Of a DNA stretch of 64,000 nucleotides, positions 45,914 to 56,256 are shown piece by piece. The DNA is taken from positions 806,001-870,000 of the forward strand of contig CANMZA010000001.1 in NCBI GenBank assembly GCA_947502305.1, read 5' to 3'. The notes below the pieces were generated by a model, which was given only the letters and a program-made list of their open reading frames with translations, was not told where the DNA came from and made no database searches. The first letter of the stretch is position 1; every line of letters begins with the position of its first letter. The DNA comes from an uncultured Erythrobacter sp. (GTDB lineage Bacteria; Pseudomonadota; Alphaproteobacteria; Sphingomonadales; Sphingomonadaceae). The translations under genes and the position numbers were made by a program.

Positions 45914-46657
45914 CTACTCCGCCTCTGTGTCCACGCGGCGCGCATCCACCACAGTCACCGGCTGCGCCAACATCTGTCCTTTCATCCACCCTTCGCCCTT
46001 TTCCGGGTCGAGCGGCGCGGCGTGAATCGCCTCGACCACGTCCATCCCGCCGGTCACATAACCAAACACGGCATAGCCATTTTGCCAGACCGGATCGGCC
46101 GCGTCAGGATTGGCGTCCAGCCCAGTCTGATCGCCGAGCATAATTGAAAAGTCGCCATTGGCGGTCCCCGGCTCTCCCATCGCCATCGACAAGGCGCCGC
46201 GCGTGTGGCTGAGACCGGTGAGCGTGGTTGGTTCATGCGGAATACCCGGCAGAACGCGGTCAGGATGCCACTGCGCGCCGCCTTGCAACAAACCATTGGG
46301 TTGATCGCCCCAATCCAAATGCATCGCGCGGTAAAACACGATCCCGTCAAAACGCCCCTCATCAACATAGCGCAGGAAATTGCCCGCCGTGATCGGTGCG
46401 CGCTGCGTTTCTAGGGCGATGGTGATGGTGCCCATCGTGGTTTCGAGCAGGACATGCGTGGTTTCAAATTCGGGGGCGCTGTTTGGCGTGTTCTCATTCT
46501 CGCCCGCCGCGCTCACCGACGTGCCCACCACCGCGCTCAGCACCGCGTTCTGTGGAGGCGGTGTTTCTGCCGCAGGCGCGGGCTGCTCCTGCTGGATTTG
46601 CGTGTTCGCCAAAATCAACATGGCGGCGGGGATCAGGAGCATGGCGCGATATGTCAT
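45914..46657 (-). CDS. Peptidylprolyl isomerase, cyclophilin type, exported
   Basis: The protein is 247 residues from ATG 46657 (AAGGA site), with a hydrophobic signal (AMLLIPAAMLILANT) and a proline/alanine-rich linker to about 60. A cyclophilin domain follows: ETTMGTITIALETQRAPITA, YVDEGRFDGIVFYRAM, a QGG element, GALSMAMGEPGTANGDFSIM and GYVTGGMDVVEAIH. It catalyses proline isomerisation during folding, here outside the cytoplasm. The gene is divergent from the BlaI-type regulator, and the operator-like pair lies in their 139-bp shared spacer, so it may belong to that regulon. Confidence 0.9.
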   Translation of the reverse strand: MTYRAMLLIPAAMLILANTQIQQEQPAPAAETPPPQNAVLSAVVGTSVSAAGENENTPNSAPEFETTHVLLETTMGTITIALETQRAPITAGNFLRYVDEGRFDGIVFYRAMHLDWGDQPNGLLQGGAQWHPDRVLPGIPHEPTTLTGLSHTRGALSMAMGEPGTANGDFSIMLGDQTGLDANPDAADPVWQNGYAVFGYVTGGMDVVEAIHAAPLDPEKGEGWMKGQMLAQPVTVVDARRVDTEAE

Positions 46658-46738
46658 TCGTCCTTTGATATCGGGTCTTTGCAGAAGAGCAAGCGGGGGA
46701 AGGGGCATCATCGGAGCCGTTCATCTGTGCGCAATGTT

Positions 46739-46769
46739 TACAAGCGTAGTCGATATGACTACAGACGTA
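46739..46769. promoter_or_regulatory. Two BlaI/MecI-type operator-like sites
   Basis: Two dyads share the core TACA-NN-CGTA: TACAAGCGTA at 46739-46748 and TACAGACGTA at 46760-46769. Flanks GTAGTC and GACTAC make the outer halves mirror each other, giving a perfect GTAGTC-GATAT-GACTAC palindrome in the middle. Centres are 21 bp apart, two helical turns. BlaI/MecI family operators have a TACA-NN-TGTA core. The sites lie 28 bp before the blaI start and 82 bp before the cyclophilin start. Confidence 0.65.
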
Positions 46770-46796
46770 ATCAAGCGAATGGAGAGCGCCCTGACC

Positions 46797-47189
46797 ATGT
46801 CTTCTAGTCAAACACCACAAAAGCCAGAACGCATCAGTGAGGCAGAGCATGCCGTAATGGAAGTTCTGTGGGACCGGGGCACGGCCACCGCGGCTGAGGT
46901 GTGCGAGGCGGTTTGCGAAAATCGCGATTGGAGCCTTGCGACGGTAAAGACGCTGTTGTCGCGGCTTGTTCAGAAAAACGCGATTGGCGCGCAGCCAGAT
47001 GGCCGCCGCTTTCTCTATTCTCCGCAAATTGCACGGTCTGATTATGTCGGCGGGGAATCGCGCCGCTTGGTCGATCGCCTGTTTGGCGGACGCGCGGCAT
47101 CTTTGGTGGCACATCTCGCAGAGACAGAAGCCCTAACAGAGGATGATGTCTCCGAGATTGAGGCGCTGCTCAAGGAGTTGAAGCAATGA
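46797..47189 (+). CDS. BlaI/MecI-family transcriptional repressor
   Basis: This 130-residue winged-helix protein has the family pattern ISEAEHAVMEVLWDRGTATA and WSLATVKTLLSRLVQKNAI (recognition helix), wing GRRFLYSP, then a dimerisation helix ending in ALLKELKQ. BlaI repressors dissociate after cleavage triggered by a BlaR1 sensor. It overlaps the BlaR1-type gene by 4 bp (ATGA). ATG 46797 was preferred, with GGAGAG ten bases upstream. ATG 46755 is also in frame but would put part of the operator inside the gene. Confidence 0.88.
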   Translation: MSSSQTPQKPERISEAEHAVMEVLWDRGTATAAEVCEAVCENRDWSLATVKTLLSRLVQKNAIGAQPDGRRFLYSPQIARSDYVGGESRRLVDRLFGGRAASLVAHLAETEALTEDDVSEIEALLKELKQ

Positions 47190-48886
47190 CCAGCTGGCTA
47201 TTTGAAACGCTGTTGTGGACTGCGGTTTTGATTGCCGCTGTGTTGATGCTGCGCCGTCCGGTGGCGCGCTGGTTTGGCCCGCAATTCGCCTATGCTTTGT
47301 GGGCGTTCCCGGCCTTGCGATTGTTCTTGCCGCCCATTCAATTGCCCGCATGGATGCGTCCTGCCGCGCCCAGCGAAAGCGCGCAAAACGCGGTGGCAAA
47401 CCCCCAATTTCTAAACCTCGATCCGCTAAATCCAGTTGCGACAACAGATGGACTTGCGGGAACCGAGGCGGCGGCGCCCGATGCTGCTGCGCCACTTACC
47501 CCTGCGACAAGCTTTGAGTTCGGACCCTTTATCGAGCCCATGATACAGTTTGCCATTGCGGTGTGGCTCATCGGCGCCGCCATCTTTTTGTATCACCGTT
47601 TTGCCGCCTATTTCCGGCTTCGCTCAGAACTGTTGAAAGGCGGCAGCGACGTTGGCCGCGATGGCAATGTGCGCCTTGTGGAAACGCCCGGCACCGATGC
47701 CCCGCTTGCCTTTGGGGTGATCGACAAAGTGATCGCTTTGCCCGCTGGATTTCTGGCTCAGCCAGACCGCACGGCGCGCGATTTGGCGTTGGCGCATGAA
47801 ATGCAGCATCACAAAGGGCGCGATCTGCTGATCAATGTTTTGGTACAGCCTTTGTTTGCGCTGCACTGGTTTAGCCCGCTTGGCCGGTATGGCTGGTTGG
47901 CCCTGCGCCGCGATCAAGAGGCCGCCTGCGATGCCCGCGTCATCGCTGCAAAATCTGCAGAAGAGCGGGAGGCTTATGCCAACTTGATCGTCAGCACCGC
48001 TGCCCCGGCCTTGTCACCCAAACTTGCGCCCAACCTTGTGCTTGCCGCCCCGATGGCGTGCCCGGTGCTGGGCGAGAAATCTATCATTCACCGTTTAAGG
48101 AGCCTGAAAATGACCGACACTTCAAACAAACGCCGCTTTGCCGGACGTGTGATGCTGGGCGCGGCTGTGATTGCTTTGCCGCTCACCGCTTCGATCAGCT
48201 ACGCTGCCAGCGAATTGCCTGCACCGCCATCCGCCCCTGCCGCCCCTGCCGCGCCAGCAGCGCCGAGTTTGGGCATGAGTGCGGGCATGGCTCCACCAGC
48301 GCCTCCGGCTCCGCCAGCGCCGCCTGTTCCTGCGGCTATCACCAATGCCAGCACGATCATCTCGGTTGACCCTGACACAGGCGAAACACGGACATTTGAC
48401 GGCGAACAAACCGTCATCGTGATCCGCGACGAAGACGGCAATATCGACGAAGAGCGCACGGAGCGCCGGATTGAGCGTCAAGTTCACACGATCAGCATGT
48501 CGCATGACGGCGAATTGAGCGAAGCAGAGATGGAAGAGATCATGCTCGAAGTTCGCTCTGGCTTGGCAGAGGCGAATGAGGCGCTGGAATCGGTGCCCGC
48601 CATGATCGAAGAAGCGCTCGCCAGTTCAGAAGGTCAAAGGGGCCGGACAATCGTGACGATGTCGTGCGACAATTCCAGCGATGAAGTCGCCACGACGACG
48701 CAAAATGCCGATGGCACGCGCACTGTGATGCTGTGTCAGGCGCGCGTGATGGCCCACGCTCTTGAAGGGTTGCAAGAAGCGCGAGAGAAAATCGCGGAAA
48801 GTTCCGAGATGAGCGAGGAAATGCGTGAGCGGATCGTGCGCGAATTGGACCAGCAGATCGACCGTTGGAAAGACGCGCAAACCTAA
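47186..48886 (+). CDS. BlaR1/M56-family membrane metallopeptidase (antirepressor)
   Basis: The 566-residue protein has N-terminal membrane helices (about 5-22, 33-50, 118-138), a cytoplasmic zinc site HEMQHH (204-209) with a third ligand E245 in RRDQEAACDARV, and another hydrophobic segment near 325-345. A proline/alanine-rich linker (about 345-390) follows, then a charged helical C-terminus. The M56 part should cleave the BlaI-type repressor. The extracytoplasmic part has no penicillin-binding domain or SxxK serine motif of classical BlaR1, so the inducing signal is probably not a beta-lactam. It ends at a strong terminator. Confidence 0.86.
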   Translation: MTSWLFETLLWTAVLIAAVLMLRRPVARWFGPQFAYALWAFPALRLFLPPIQLPAWMRPAAPSESAQNAVANPQFLNLDPLNPVATTDGLAGTEAAAPDAAAPLTPATSFEFGPFIEPMIQFAIAVWLIGAAIFLYHRFAAYFRLRSELLKGGSDVGRDGNVRLVETPGTDAPLAFGVIDKVIALPAGFLAQPDRTARDLALAHEMQHHKGRDLLINVLVQPLFALHWFSPLGRYGWLALRRDQEAACDARVIAAKSAEEREAYANLIVSTAAPALSPKLAPNLVLAAPMACPVLGEKSIIHRLRSLKMTDTSNKRRFAGRVMLGAAVIALPLTASISYAASELPAPPSAPAAPAAPAAPSLGMSAGMAPPAPPAPPAPPVPAAITNASTIISVDPDTGETRTFDGEQTVIVIRDEDGNIDEERTERRIERQVHTISMSHDGELSEAEMEEIMLEVRSGLAEANEALESVPAMIEEALASSEGQRGRTIVTMSCDNSSDEVATTTQNADGTRTVMLCQARVMAHALEGLQEAREKIAESSEMSEEMRERIVRELDQQIDRWKDAQT

Positions 48887-48938
48887 ATCGTCCAAAGCAA
48901 TATTGAACACCCGTCGGGGCGCAAAACCGGCGACTATG

Positions 48939-48972
48939 AACCGGCGCGGGATCCTATCCTGCGCCGGTTTTT
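48939..48972 (+). terminator. Intrinsic terminator after the BlaR1-type gene
   Basis: A 14-bp stem (AACCGGCGCGGGAT with ATCCTGCGCCGGTT, one G-T pair) with a CCT loop is followed by a short T-run that ends at 48972. It closes the blaI-blaR1-type operon before the convergent gene. Confidence 0.85.
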
Positions 48973-48989
48973 GCGTCTTTGCATGCGGC

Positions 48990-49553
48990 TTATTCGCTGC
49001 TGGTTAGTGACCCGCGATTTTCGCGCGGACGGGCAGGGTAAGAACAACCGCGTTCCTGGCCCAACCCTTTTAAGAAACCGCGCCGCACCATGCCCGATGT
49101 GATTGCCATATTGACCTCGGCCCGCCGCGCATTTGCGCCGGAAACCTCGCGCACAATGCCGCGAAATGGGATGAATGAGCCGACGACGCTTTGCGCCACG
49201 CGGCCCCGGCTTAGGCGGCGTTCCTCATCCTCAGCAATGTCGAAATCCGCGCCCAGCGCCGTATCGAGCAAGGCGATCTGAGCCACAATAGCGTTGCAAG
49301 TGCCAAGATCATCGGAAGCGTAAGGATCGCGCGCCGCGACAACCAAAACTTCGGGGATGTCATCGCTGTCGATATTGAAATCTTCGAGCGGCGTGCGCGC
49401 GACATCTTCGATCTCGGGCTCGTCCTGCATTCCCTGCGCGAATGCTGGGGCAGAGGCGAGGCCCGTGGTGAGGGCGCCCATTATCAGCGCAACGCCCGCC
49501 CCGGTGATCAGCCCTTTAGCGGACATTGAAATACGTATCGCAAGCGGCATCAT
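48990..49553 (-). CDS. Exported hypothetical protein
   Basis: A 187-residue protein with a Sec signal (ITGAGVALIMGALTTGLASAPAFAQ). The acidic mature region contains DIPEVLVVAARDPYA, then a helical part with QSVVGSFIPFRGIVREVSG and a basic C-terminus GFLKGLGQERGCSYPARPRE. No domain recognised. The ATGATG start at 49553/49550 has GGAGAG five bases before it and overlaps the end of the YpfJ-type gene by 38 bp; ATG 49526 is an alternative with no ribosome site. It is probably co-transcribed with that peptidase. Confidence 0.7.
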   Translation of the reverse strand: MMPLAIRISMSAKGLITGAGVALIMGALTTGLASAPAFAQGMQDEPEIEDVARTPLEDFNIDSDDIPEVLVVAARDPYASDDLGTCNAIVAQIALLDTALGADFDIAEDEERRLSRGRVAQSVVGSFIPFRGIVREVSGANARRAEVNMAITSGMVRRGFLKGLGQERGCSYPARPRENRGSLTSSE

Positions 49554-50385
49554 CGGCACTCTCCAATCCTCGCCGCAGCGCATCCATGCGTTGCTGGCTG
49601 GTTCCGTGGGTGAAATTTTCGGGATTGATGCGCTGCCCGGCGCGGCTCATCAATGTGTCATCGCCAATTGCGGCGGCGGCGCGCAGGCCTTCTTCCATAT
49701 CGCCGCGTTCGATCCGGTCGCGGTTCTTGCCCGCCCAAACCCCGGCGTAACAATCGGCCTGTAATTCCATGCGGACTTGCAATTGGTTGGAATCACGCGG
49801 GCGTTGTTGTTGCAAGCTGCGGACCTGACCCGCCAGGCCAGTGACGTTTTGAATATGATGGCCATATTCATGCGCAATCACATAGAGCCGGGCAAAATCG
49901 CCGCCAGTGCCGCTCATCTGTTCCAGCTGCTGATAGAAACGCACATCGATATAAATGCCCATATCGGCGGGGCAGTAAAACGGCCCGGCGGCAGAAGACG
50001 CGCTGCCGCAGCCCTCGGTTGCGACGCGGCCATCGCGGTAAAGGTCCAGAAATGGCTCCTCAAAACGAATGCCAGCGCGGGCAAATTCTGGTTCCCATGT
50101 TTCATTGAGGCTGGTGAGCGCTTCGCAGGCTTCCTGTGCATAGGGCCCGCTGGTGCAAACTTGCTGTTCAGACATATCGCCGCTTTGCGATGTGGGCGCG
50201 GATTGTTCCTCGATCCCGCCAAGCACCGCGATCGTTTGCGCTGGATCAACGCCAAAGGCGACCGCACCGATTAAGGCGATGACCAATGTGCCGCAGCCAA
50301 TTCCGCCCGCGCGCCGTGCGCCGCCGCCGCGCGCGCTGCTGGATCGCACTTTGATTTTTGACGTATCAAACGGATTGAGCCGCAT
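49516..50385 (-). CDS. Neutral zinc metallopeptidase, YpfJ family
   Basis: The 289-residue protein starts MRLNPFDTSKIKVRSSSARG, a typical YpfJ beginning, with one membrane anchor (GCGTLVIALIGAVAFGV). The peptidase domain has FYCPADMGIYIDVRFYQQL, zinc motif HEYGHHIQ, and QLQVRMELQADCYAGVWAG, where the glutamate provides the third ligand. This matches the family throughout. Active site probably periplasmic; substrate unknown. ATG 50385 has AGGGG upstream; the longer frame to 50850 runs antisense to the next gene and was rejected. Confidence 0.92.
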   Translation of the reverse strand: MRLNPFDTSKIKVRSSSARGGGARRAGGIGCGTLVIALIGAVAFGVDPAQTIAVLGGIEEQSAPTSQSGDMSEQQVCTSGPYAQEACEALTSLNETWEPEFARAGIRFEEPFLDLYRDGRVATEGCGSASSAAGPFYCPADMGIYIDVRFYQQLEQMSGTGGDFARLYVIAHEYGHHIQNVTGLAGQVRSLQQQRPRDSNQLQVRMELQADCYAGVWAGKNRDRIERGDMEEGLRAAAAIGDDTLMSRAGQRINPENFTHGTSQQRMDALRRGLESADDAACDTYFNVR

Positions 50386-50524
50386 TCTAATTCCCCTGAT
50401 CGCGGGCCGTTCTTCGCCCGTCCAGCTATTCCCGATAGCTCGCATCTCGCGCAAATTGCTGGACAGGGCCAGTTTGCGCGGCGAAAGCTTTGTTTGAAAT
50501 TGATAAGTGCAGGAGTTCACAGGA

Positions 50525-51292
50525 ATGCTCAAGGGCGAAGGTCTTGCCGGAAAACGCGCATTGATCACCGGATCAACATCGGGGATCGGTTTGGCGATTG
50601 CCCGCGCGATGCATGCAGAGGGCGCAGAGATCATTCTCAATGGCTTTGGCGATGCGGATTTGATCGCTGAACTGCGCGAGGAAATGGGCGCGCAGCATGC
50701 CAATGCCGATTTGCTCGACACCGCCGCGATAGCGGCGATGATGAGTGAGGCCGGGCCGCTCGATATTCTCGTCAACAATGCCGGTATGCAATATGTGTCA
50801 CCGGTTGAGGATTTTCCGACGGACAAATGGGATGCGATCATCGCGCTCAATCTGACCGCGGCGTTTCATACGTCGCGGCTTGCGATACCGGCGATGAAGC
50901 AAGCGGGTTGGGGCCGGATCATCAACACCGCATCGGCGCATTCGCTGACTGCGTCGCCGTTTAAGAGCGCGTATAATGCCAGCAAACACGCCATTGCCGG
51001 TTTCACCAAAACAATCGCGTTGGAGCTGGCGCAAACCGGCGTCACCGCGAATTGCATCAGCCCCGGATATGTCTGGACCCCGCTGATTGAAGGGCAGATC
51101 CCGGATACGATGGAGGCGAGGGGGCTGACCCGTGAAGAGGTCATCAATGACGTCCTGCTTGCCAAACAGCCGACCAAGAAATTTGTACAGCCCTCTGAAA
51201 TCGGGGCGCTGGCGGTGTTTTTGTGCCGCGAAGAGGCGGGCAATGTAACCGGCGCGAATTGGAGCATTGATGGAGGCTGGACAGCCGAATGA
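50525..51292 (+). CDS. bdhA: 3-hydroxybutyrate dehydrogenase
   Basis: The 255-residue SDR has TGSTSGIG (16-23), NNAGMQYVSPVEDFP, NTASAHSLTASPFKSAYNASK (partly quoted, with Ser and YxxxK), and QPTKKFVQPSEIGALAVFLC near the C-terminus. The MQYVSPVE and lysine-rich loop are characteristic of D-3-hydroxybutyrate dehydrogenases. It oxidises 3-hydroxybutyrate to acetoacetate with NAD, fitting the phaC/phaZ genes elsewhere in the window. ATG 50525 was chosen with AGGAG upstream. It overlaps the following peptidase gene by 4 bp. Confidence 0.88.
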   Translation: MLKGEGLAGKRALITGSTSGIGLAIARAMHAEGAEIILNGFGDADLIAELREEMGAQHANADLLDTAAIAAMMSEAGPLDILVNNAGMQYVSPVEDFPTDKWDAIIALNLTAAFHTSRLAIPAMKQAGWGRIINTASAHSLTASPFKSAYNASKHAIAGFTKTIALELAQTGVTANCISPGYVWTPLIEGQIPDTMEARGLTREEVINDVLLAKQPTKKFVQPSEIGALAVFLCREEAGNVTGANWSIDGGWTAE

Positions 51293-52815
51293 TCAAGCCG
51301 GGGCGCGTTTGGGGTAAGGCAGGGGGTGCCGCAACTGGGCTGCCGGTAATGCTGGCGCCGATGCTGGCGGCAATGCTGGTTTTGGGCGCCTGCGCGAAAG
51401 CCCCGATTGCCACGGTTCCTGCGCCAGAGCGGGCACAAATTGCAACCAATTTGATGCGCGATATCAATGTCCTGGCCAGCGACGAATTTGGCGGACGCGA
51501 ACCGGGCACTGACGGTGAAACGCGCACTGTCGCTTATATTATCGAAGAAATGCAATCCGCCGGGCTGACCTCTGGCACCAATGACCCCGGCAGCGCATGG
51601 CGCGCGCCGGTTGCCTTGATCAGCACCGCGCCCAGCGAAAGCGAGATCACGTTTGAAGTCGGCGGCGAAAATATCGCCGTAGGGTCCGACCAAGGCGCGG
51701 CCTACACCACTGCCAACCGCCTGCTGATCGGGCGCAGTCAAATGATCTTTGTCGGTTATGAAGCAGACAGAGTCGATCCGGAATCCATCGCAGGCAAAGT
51801 CGTCGTGATGCTGGGCCAACCCGGGGCCAGCCCAGCGCGCCGGGAAAAACTGTTCGCCGCCGGTCCCTCTGCCATCATCACCGTGGTTGAGGACGAAGCC
51901 GCGATTGCGCGCGTCAGCCGGGGATATGATCGCGAAAGCGTGATCCTTGCCAGTGAAGAGCGCAAACAGCTCAGCGCATTTGTCACCCATAATGCGATGC
52001 GCGCCGTCAATGGAGAGGCGCATTGGAACGCTTTGACGAGCGAGGCGGCGGGCGATGATTTCTCGCCCGGCCCGCTAGAGGCGACTGTTTCAATCGAAGC
52101 GATTTCAAACCGGCGCGAATTTACCAGTTCCAACGTCCTTGGTTTGCTGCCCGGCGCGGTTCCGGGGTCAGGCGCAGTTTTGCTGCTGGCGCATTGGGAT
52201 CACCTTGGTTCATGCGGACAGACCGGCAATCTCATCTGTAACGGGGCGGTCGACAATGCCAGCGGGATTGCCGTCATGCTTGAGCTGACCCGGCGTCTTT
52301 CTGCCCGCGCCGCCGCAGGCGCTCCGCATGACCGCGATATTTATGTCCTCGCCACCAGCGCGGAGGAATCCGGCTTGCTCGGCGCGAAAGCCTTCGCCGA
52401 AGCGCCGCCAATACCGCTGGAAAATGTGATCGCCGCGTTCAATTTCGACACATCGGCAATTGCGCCAGCAGGCAGCGCGGTCGGTTTCGTGGGCGAGGGG
52501 CGGACCGCGCTCGATACAGTCGTGCTGGAGGTGATGGAAGCCGCCGGGCGCGAATTGGGCAACCGCGAATTTGCCGAGAGTTTTGTACGCCGCCAAGATG
52601 GCTGGGCGCTGCTAGAACGCGGCGTGCCAGCGGTGTTTTTATCGACCGCGTTTAGTTCTGAAATAACCCTCGGCCCGTATTTGGCGAGCGATTATCACCG
52701 GCCCTCTGATGAGGTAGCGGATATCGAATTGGGCGGGGCGATTGATGATCTTTTGCTGCATCAGGCGCTGGTAGAGCGGATCGCGGATACCGCGCTTTAT
52801 TCGCCGCCAGAATAG
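51289..52815 (+). CDS. M28 family zinc aminopeptidase, lipoprotein
   Basis: The 508-residue protein has a lipoprotein signal ending LGAC (near residue 35). A protease-associated-like insert occupies about 130-220, and the M28 metal ligands come in order: AHWDHLG (His), GAVDNASG (bridging Asp), EESGLLG (Glu pair), FNFDTSA (Asp) and YHRPSDE (His). It resembles bacterial glutamyl-cyclase/aminopeptidase-like M28 enzymes acting outside the cytoplasm on peptides. Coupled to bdhA by an ATGA overlap, though no metabolic link is obvious. Confidence 0.9.
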   Translation: MIKPGRVWGKAGGAATGLPVMLAPMLAAMLVLGACAKAPIATVPAPERAQIATNLMRDINVLASDEFGGREPGTDGETRTVAYIIEEMQSAGLTSGTNDPGSAWRAPVALISTAPSESEITFEVGGENIAVGSDQGAAYTTANRLLIGRSQMIFVGYEADRVDPESIAGKVVVMLGQPGASPARREKLFAAGPSAIITVVEDEAAIARVSRGYDRESVILASEERKQLSAFVTHNAMRAVNGEAHWNALTSEAAGDDFSPGPLEATVSIEAISNRREFTSSNVLGLLPGAVPGSGAVLLLAHWDHLGSCGQTGNLICNGAVDNASGIAVMLELTRRLSARAAAGAPHDRDIYVLATSAEESGLLGAKAFAEAPPIPLENVIAAFNFDTSAIAPAGSAVGFVGEGRTALDTVVLEVMEAAGRELGNREFAESFVRRQDGWALLERGVPAVFLSTAFSSEITLGPYLASDYHRPSDEVADIELGGAIDDLLLHQALVERIADTALYSPPE

Positions 52816-52869
52816 TCGCGCACGAAATAGGGCGTAGATAGCACGCGGTGTTCCGGCATCTGCCTCTAG

Positions 52870-54396
<1,527 letters not shown>

Positions 54397-54485
54397 AAAT
54401 CTGGGCCTATAGTCCAGAGCAATTCCTGGCTCGAAGTGGAGGCGAATTTCCGTCCTCTGGCGCCATCAACCAATAAAGGTACACC

Positions 54486-55664
54486 ATGTTACCAGCGGCG
54501 CGTGTCCAAGCGGCAATCGAACTCCTCGATAGTATTATTGAGGCGGCAACGGCGAAGGCGGCCCCCGCTGATCGTTTGATCTCAGAATATTTCAAGGCGC
54601 GGCGCTATGCCGGATCGAAAGATCGGCGCGCGGTTCGCGAATTGGTGTACCGCGCCATCCGGCTGTGCGGCCCGCGTCCGGCCAGCGGGCGTGCCGCGAT
54701 GCTGGCGGTGGCAAAGCATGATAAAGAGGTCGCCCCAATGTTTGATGGATCGACCCACGGCCCCCCGGCGATTGGCGAGAATGAGAAACCGGCAAAGACC
54801 GGGATTGCTGTGAATTGGATGATGGCGAAATTGACGGCGTCGGGCCTTGACGGGGCAACCGCTGGATCGCTGCTGGACCGTGCGCCGCTGGATATTCGGG
54901 TGAATGCGTTAAAAGCGGACCGGGCGACAATTGAATTGCCCGATGGCGGCGAGAACTTATCCGCGCCCCATGCGATCCGCTTTCCATCCGGCACCAATAT
55001 CGACCAGTGGGAGGCGTACCGCGAGGGCCTGATCGAGATCCAAGACCTCGGCAGCCAATGGGTCTGCGAAGCGGTCGGGGCGCAGCCAAATGAGACCATC
55101 ATAGACCTGTGCGCGGGGGCAGGCGGCAAGACGCTGTCGCTGGCGGCGATCACCGGCAACAATGCCACAATCATCGCGGCGGATACTGATAAACGTAGGC
55201 TCGGCAATCTAGCACCGCGCGCCGCGCGTGCAGGGGCCGCGATTGATCACACGGTCTTGCTCGATCCGGGCCGCGAGATGCAGGCTTTGGAACAATGGAG
55301 CGGAAAAGCCGACCGCGTTCTGGTCGATGCCCCTTGTTCCGGAAGCGGCACATGGCGGCGCAATCCCGAAGGGCGCTGGCGTCTGGACAAGACGGAATTG
55401 GCGCGGCTTACTGACTTGCAAGATCACGTCTTGGGCTTGGGCGCGCAATTGGTGCGGCCGGGCGGCACTTTGGTGTTTGTGACCTGTTCGGTGTTTGACG
55501 AAGAAGGGCCAGACAGGGTCGATGCTTTCCTGCAAAGCCATCCCGGTTGGCAGGCGAAACCAGCGGAAATTGCGGCGGGTAACAAGCGCGGCCTAGGCAC
55601 GCGCCTGACGCCGCTGCACGACGGGTCGGACGGATTTTTTGTCGCCATTCTGCAATCCCCGTGA
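54486..55664 (+). CDS. RsmB/NOP-family RNA m5C methyltransferase
   Basis: The 392-residue protein has an N-terminal NusB/RsmB-like helical region and a catalytic domain with the AdoMet loop IIDLCAGAGGKTLSLA. The cysteine motif VDAPCSGSGTWRRNP and the second cysteine in LVFVTCSVFDEEG mark RNA (cytosine-5) methyltransferases. Likely target is 16S rRNA, but the exact base cannot be assigned. An ATACACC-type leader without a strong ribosome site precedes ATG 54486. Confidence 0.88.
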   Translation: MLPAARVQAAIELLDSIIEAATAKAAPADRLISEYFKARRYAGSKDRRAVRELVYRAIRLCGPRPASGRAAMLAVAKHDKEVAPMFDGSTHGPPAIGENEKPAKTGIAVNWMMAKLTASGLDGATAGSLLDRAPLDIRVNALKADRATIELPDGGENLSAPHAIRFPSGTNIDQWEAYREGLIEIQDLGSQWVCEAVGAQPNETIIDLCAGAGGKTLSLAAITGNNATIIAADTDKRRLGNLAPRAARAGAAIDHTVLLDPGREMQALEQWSGKADRVLVDAPCSGSGTWRRNPEGRWRLDKTELARLTDLQDHVLGLGAQLVRPGGTLVFVTCSVFDEEGPDRVDAFLQSHPGWQAKPAEIAAGNKRGLGTRLTPLHDGSDGFFVAILQSP

Positions 55665-55727
55665 TAGCCATCTTTGCCTATGGCGAGGCCCCAATCTATC
55701 CCGCTAGCTGATTTTCAGGAGCTCCTT

Positions 55728-56234
55728 ATGCGTTTTGCGCCCGCTGCCGCTGCTTTGTCGCTGTTCTTTGCCGTCACGGCCAGCGTGTCTATCGCCAATG
55801 AAACAGATATTGAGCCGCGCGCTGCGATGCTGATTGCGCAGGGTCAGGCGGCCTTGGAAGCCGGCGAGACGCAGGCCGCGATTGATGCGTTTGAGGCCGC
55901 TTTGGTGGTCGATCCGGGCTACACGCCGATCTTTATAGAACTGGCGCAGGCCTCCCGCGCAGAGGGGCTGCAAGGCAAAGCGATCCGCTATTACCGCGAA
56001 GCCTTGGCCCGTGATCCGGGCAATTTTGCCGCGATTTCGGGCGAGGGTGAGGCTCTGGTTGAAAAGGGCGCATTGGAAAAAGCGCAAGCGAATTTGGCGC
56101 GACTTACTGATCTATGCGGGGATACGTGCCCCGAAACCTTGGCGCTTCAGGCGCGCATTGCGGCGGGTGTTCCAGAACGGCTCGCGGAACAATTGGCGGC
56201 GGATGCTGCGGAAGAAACCACTGCGAACAATTGA
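55728..56234 (+). CDS. Exported TPR-repeat protein
   Basis: The protein is 168 residues from ATG 55728 (CAGGAG site), with a Sec signal (PAAAALSLFFAVTASVSIA, cut near 23). Three TPR-like helical pairs follow: AALEAGETQAAIDAFEAALV, GKAIRYYREALARDPGN and KGALEKAQANLARL. A CGDTCPET element and an acidic tail end the chain. It should be a periplasmic adaptor; the partner is unknown. The longer frame from 55674 would destroy the signal peptide. A GST gene follows after 22 bp. Confidence 0.78.
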   Translation: MRFAPAAAALSLFFAVTASVSIANETDIEPRAAMLIAQGQAALEAGETQAAIDAFEAALVVDPGYTPIFIELAQASRAEGLQGKAIRYYREALARDPGNFAAISGEGEALVEKGALEKAQANLARLTDLCGDTCPETLALQARIAAGVPERLAEQLAADAAEETTANN

Positions 56235-56256
56235 GAACAACCAAAAGGCCAAATTG

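Noticed and set aside
40015..48886. Control of the B3 beta-lactamase by the BlaI/BlaR1-type pair
   Set aside because: The loci are 6 kb apart, separated by sdhCDA, and no TACA-NN-(T/C)GTA dyad was seen before the SDR-beta-lactamase operon.
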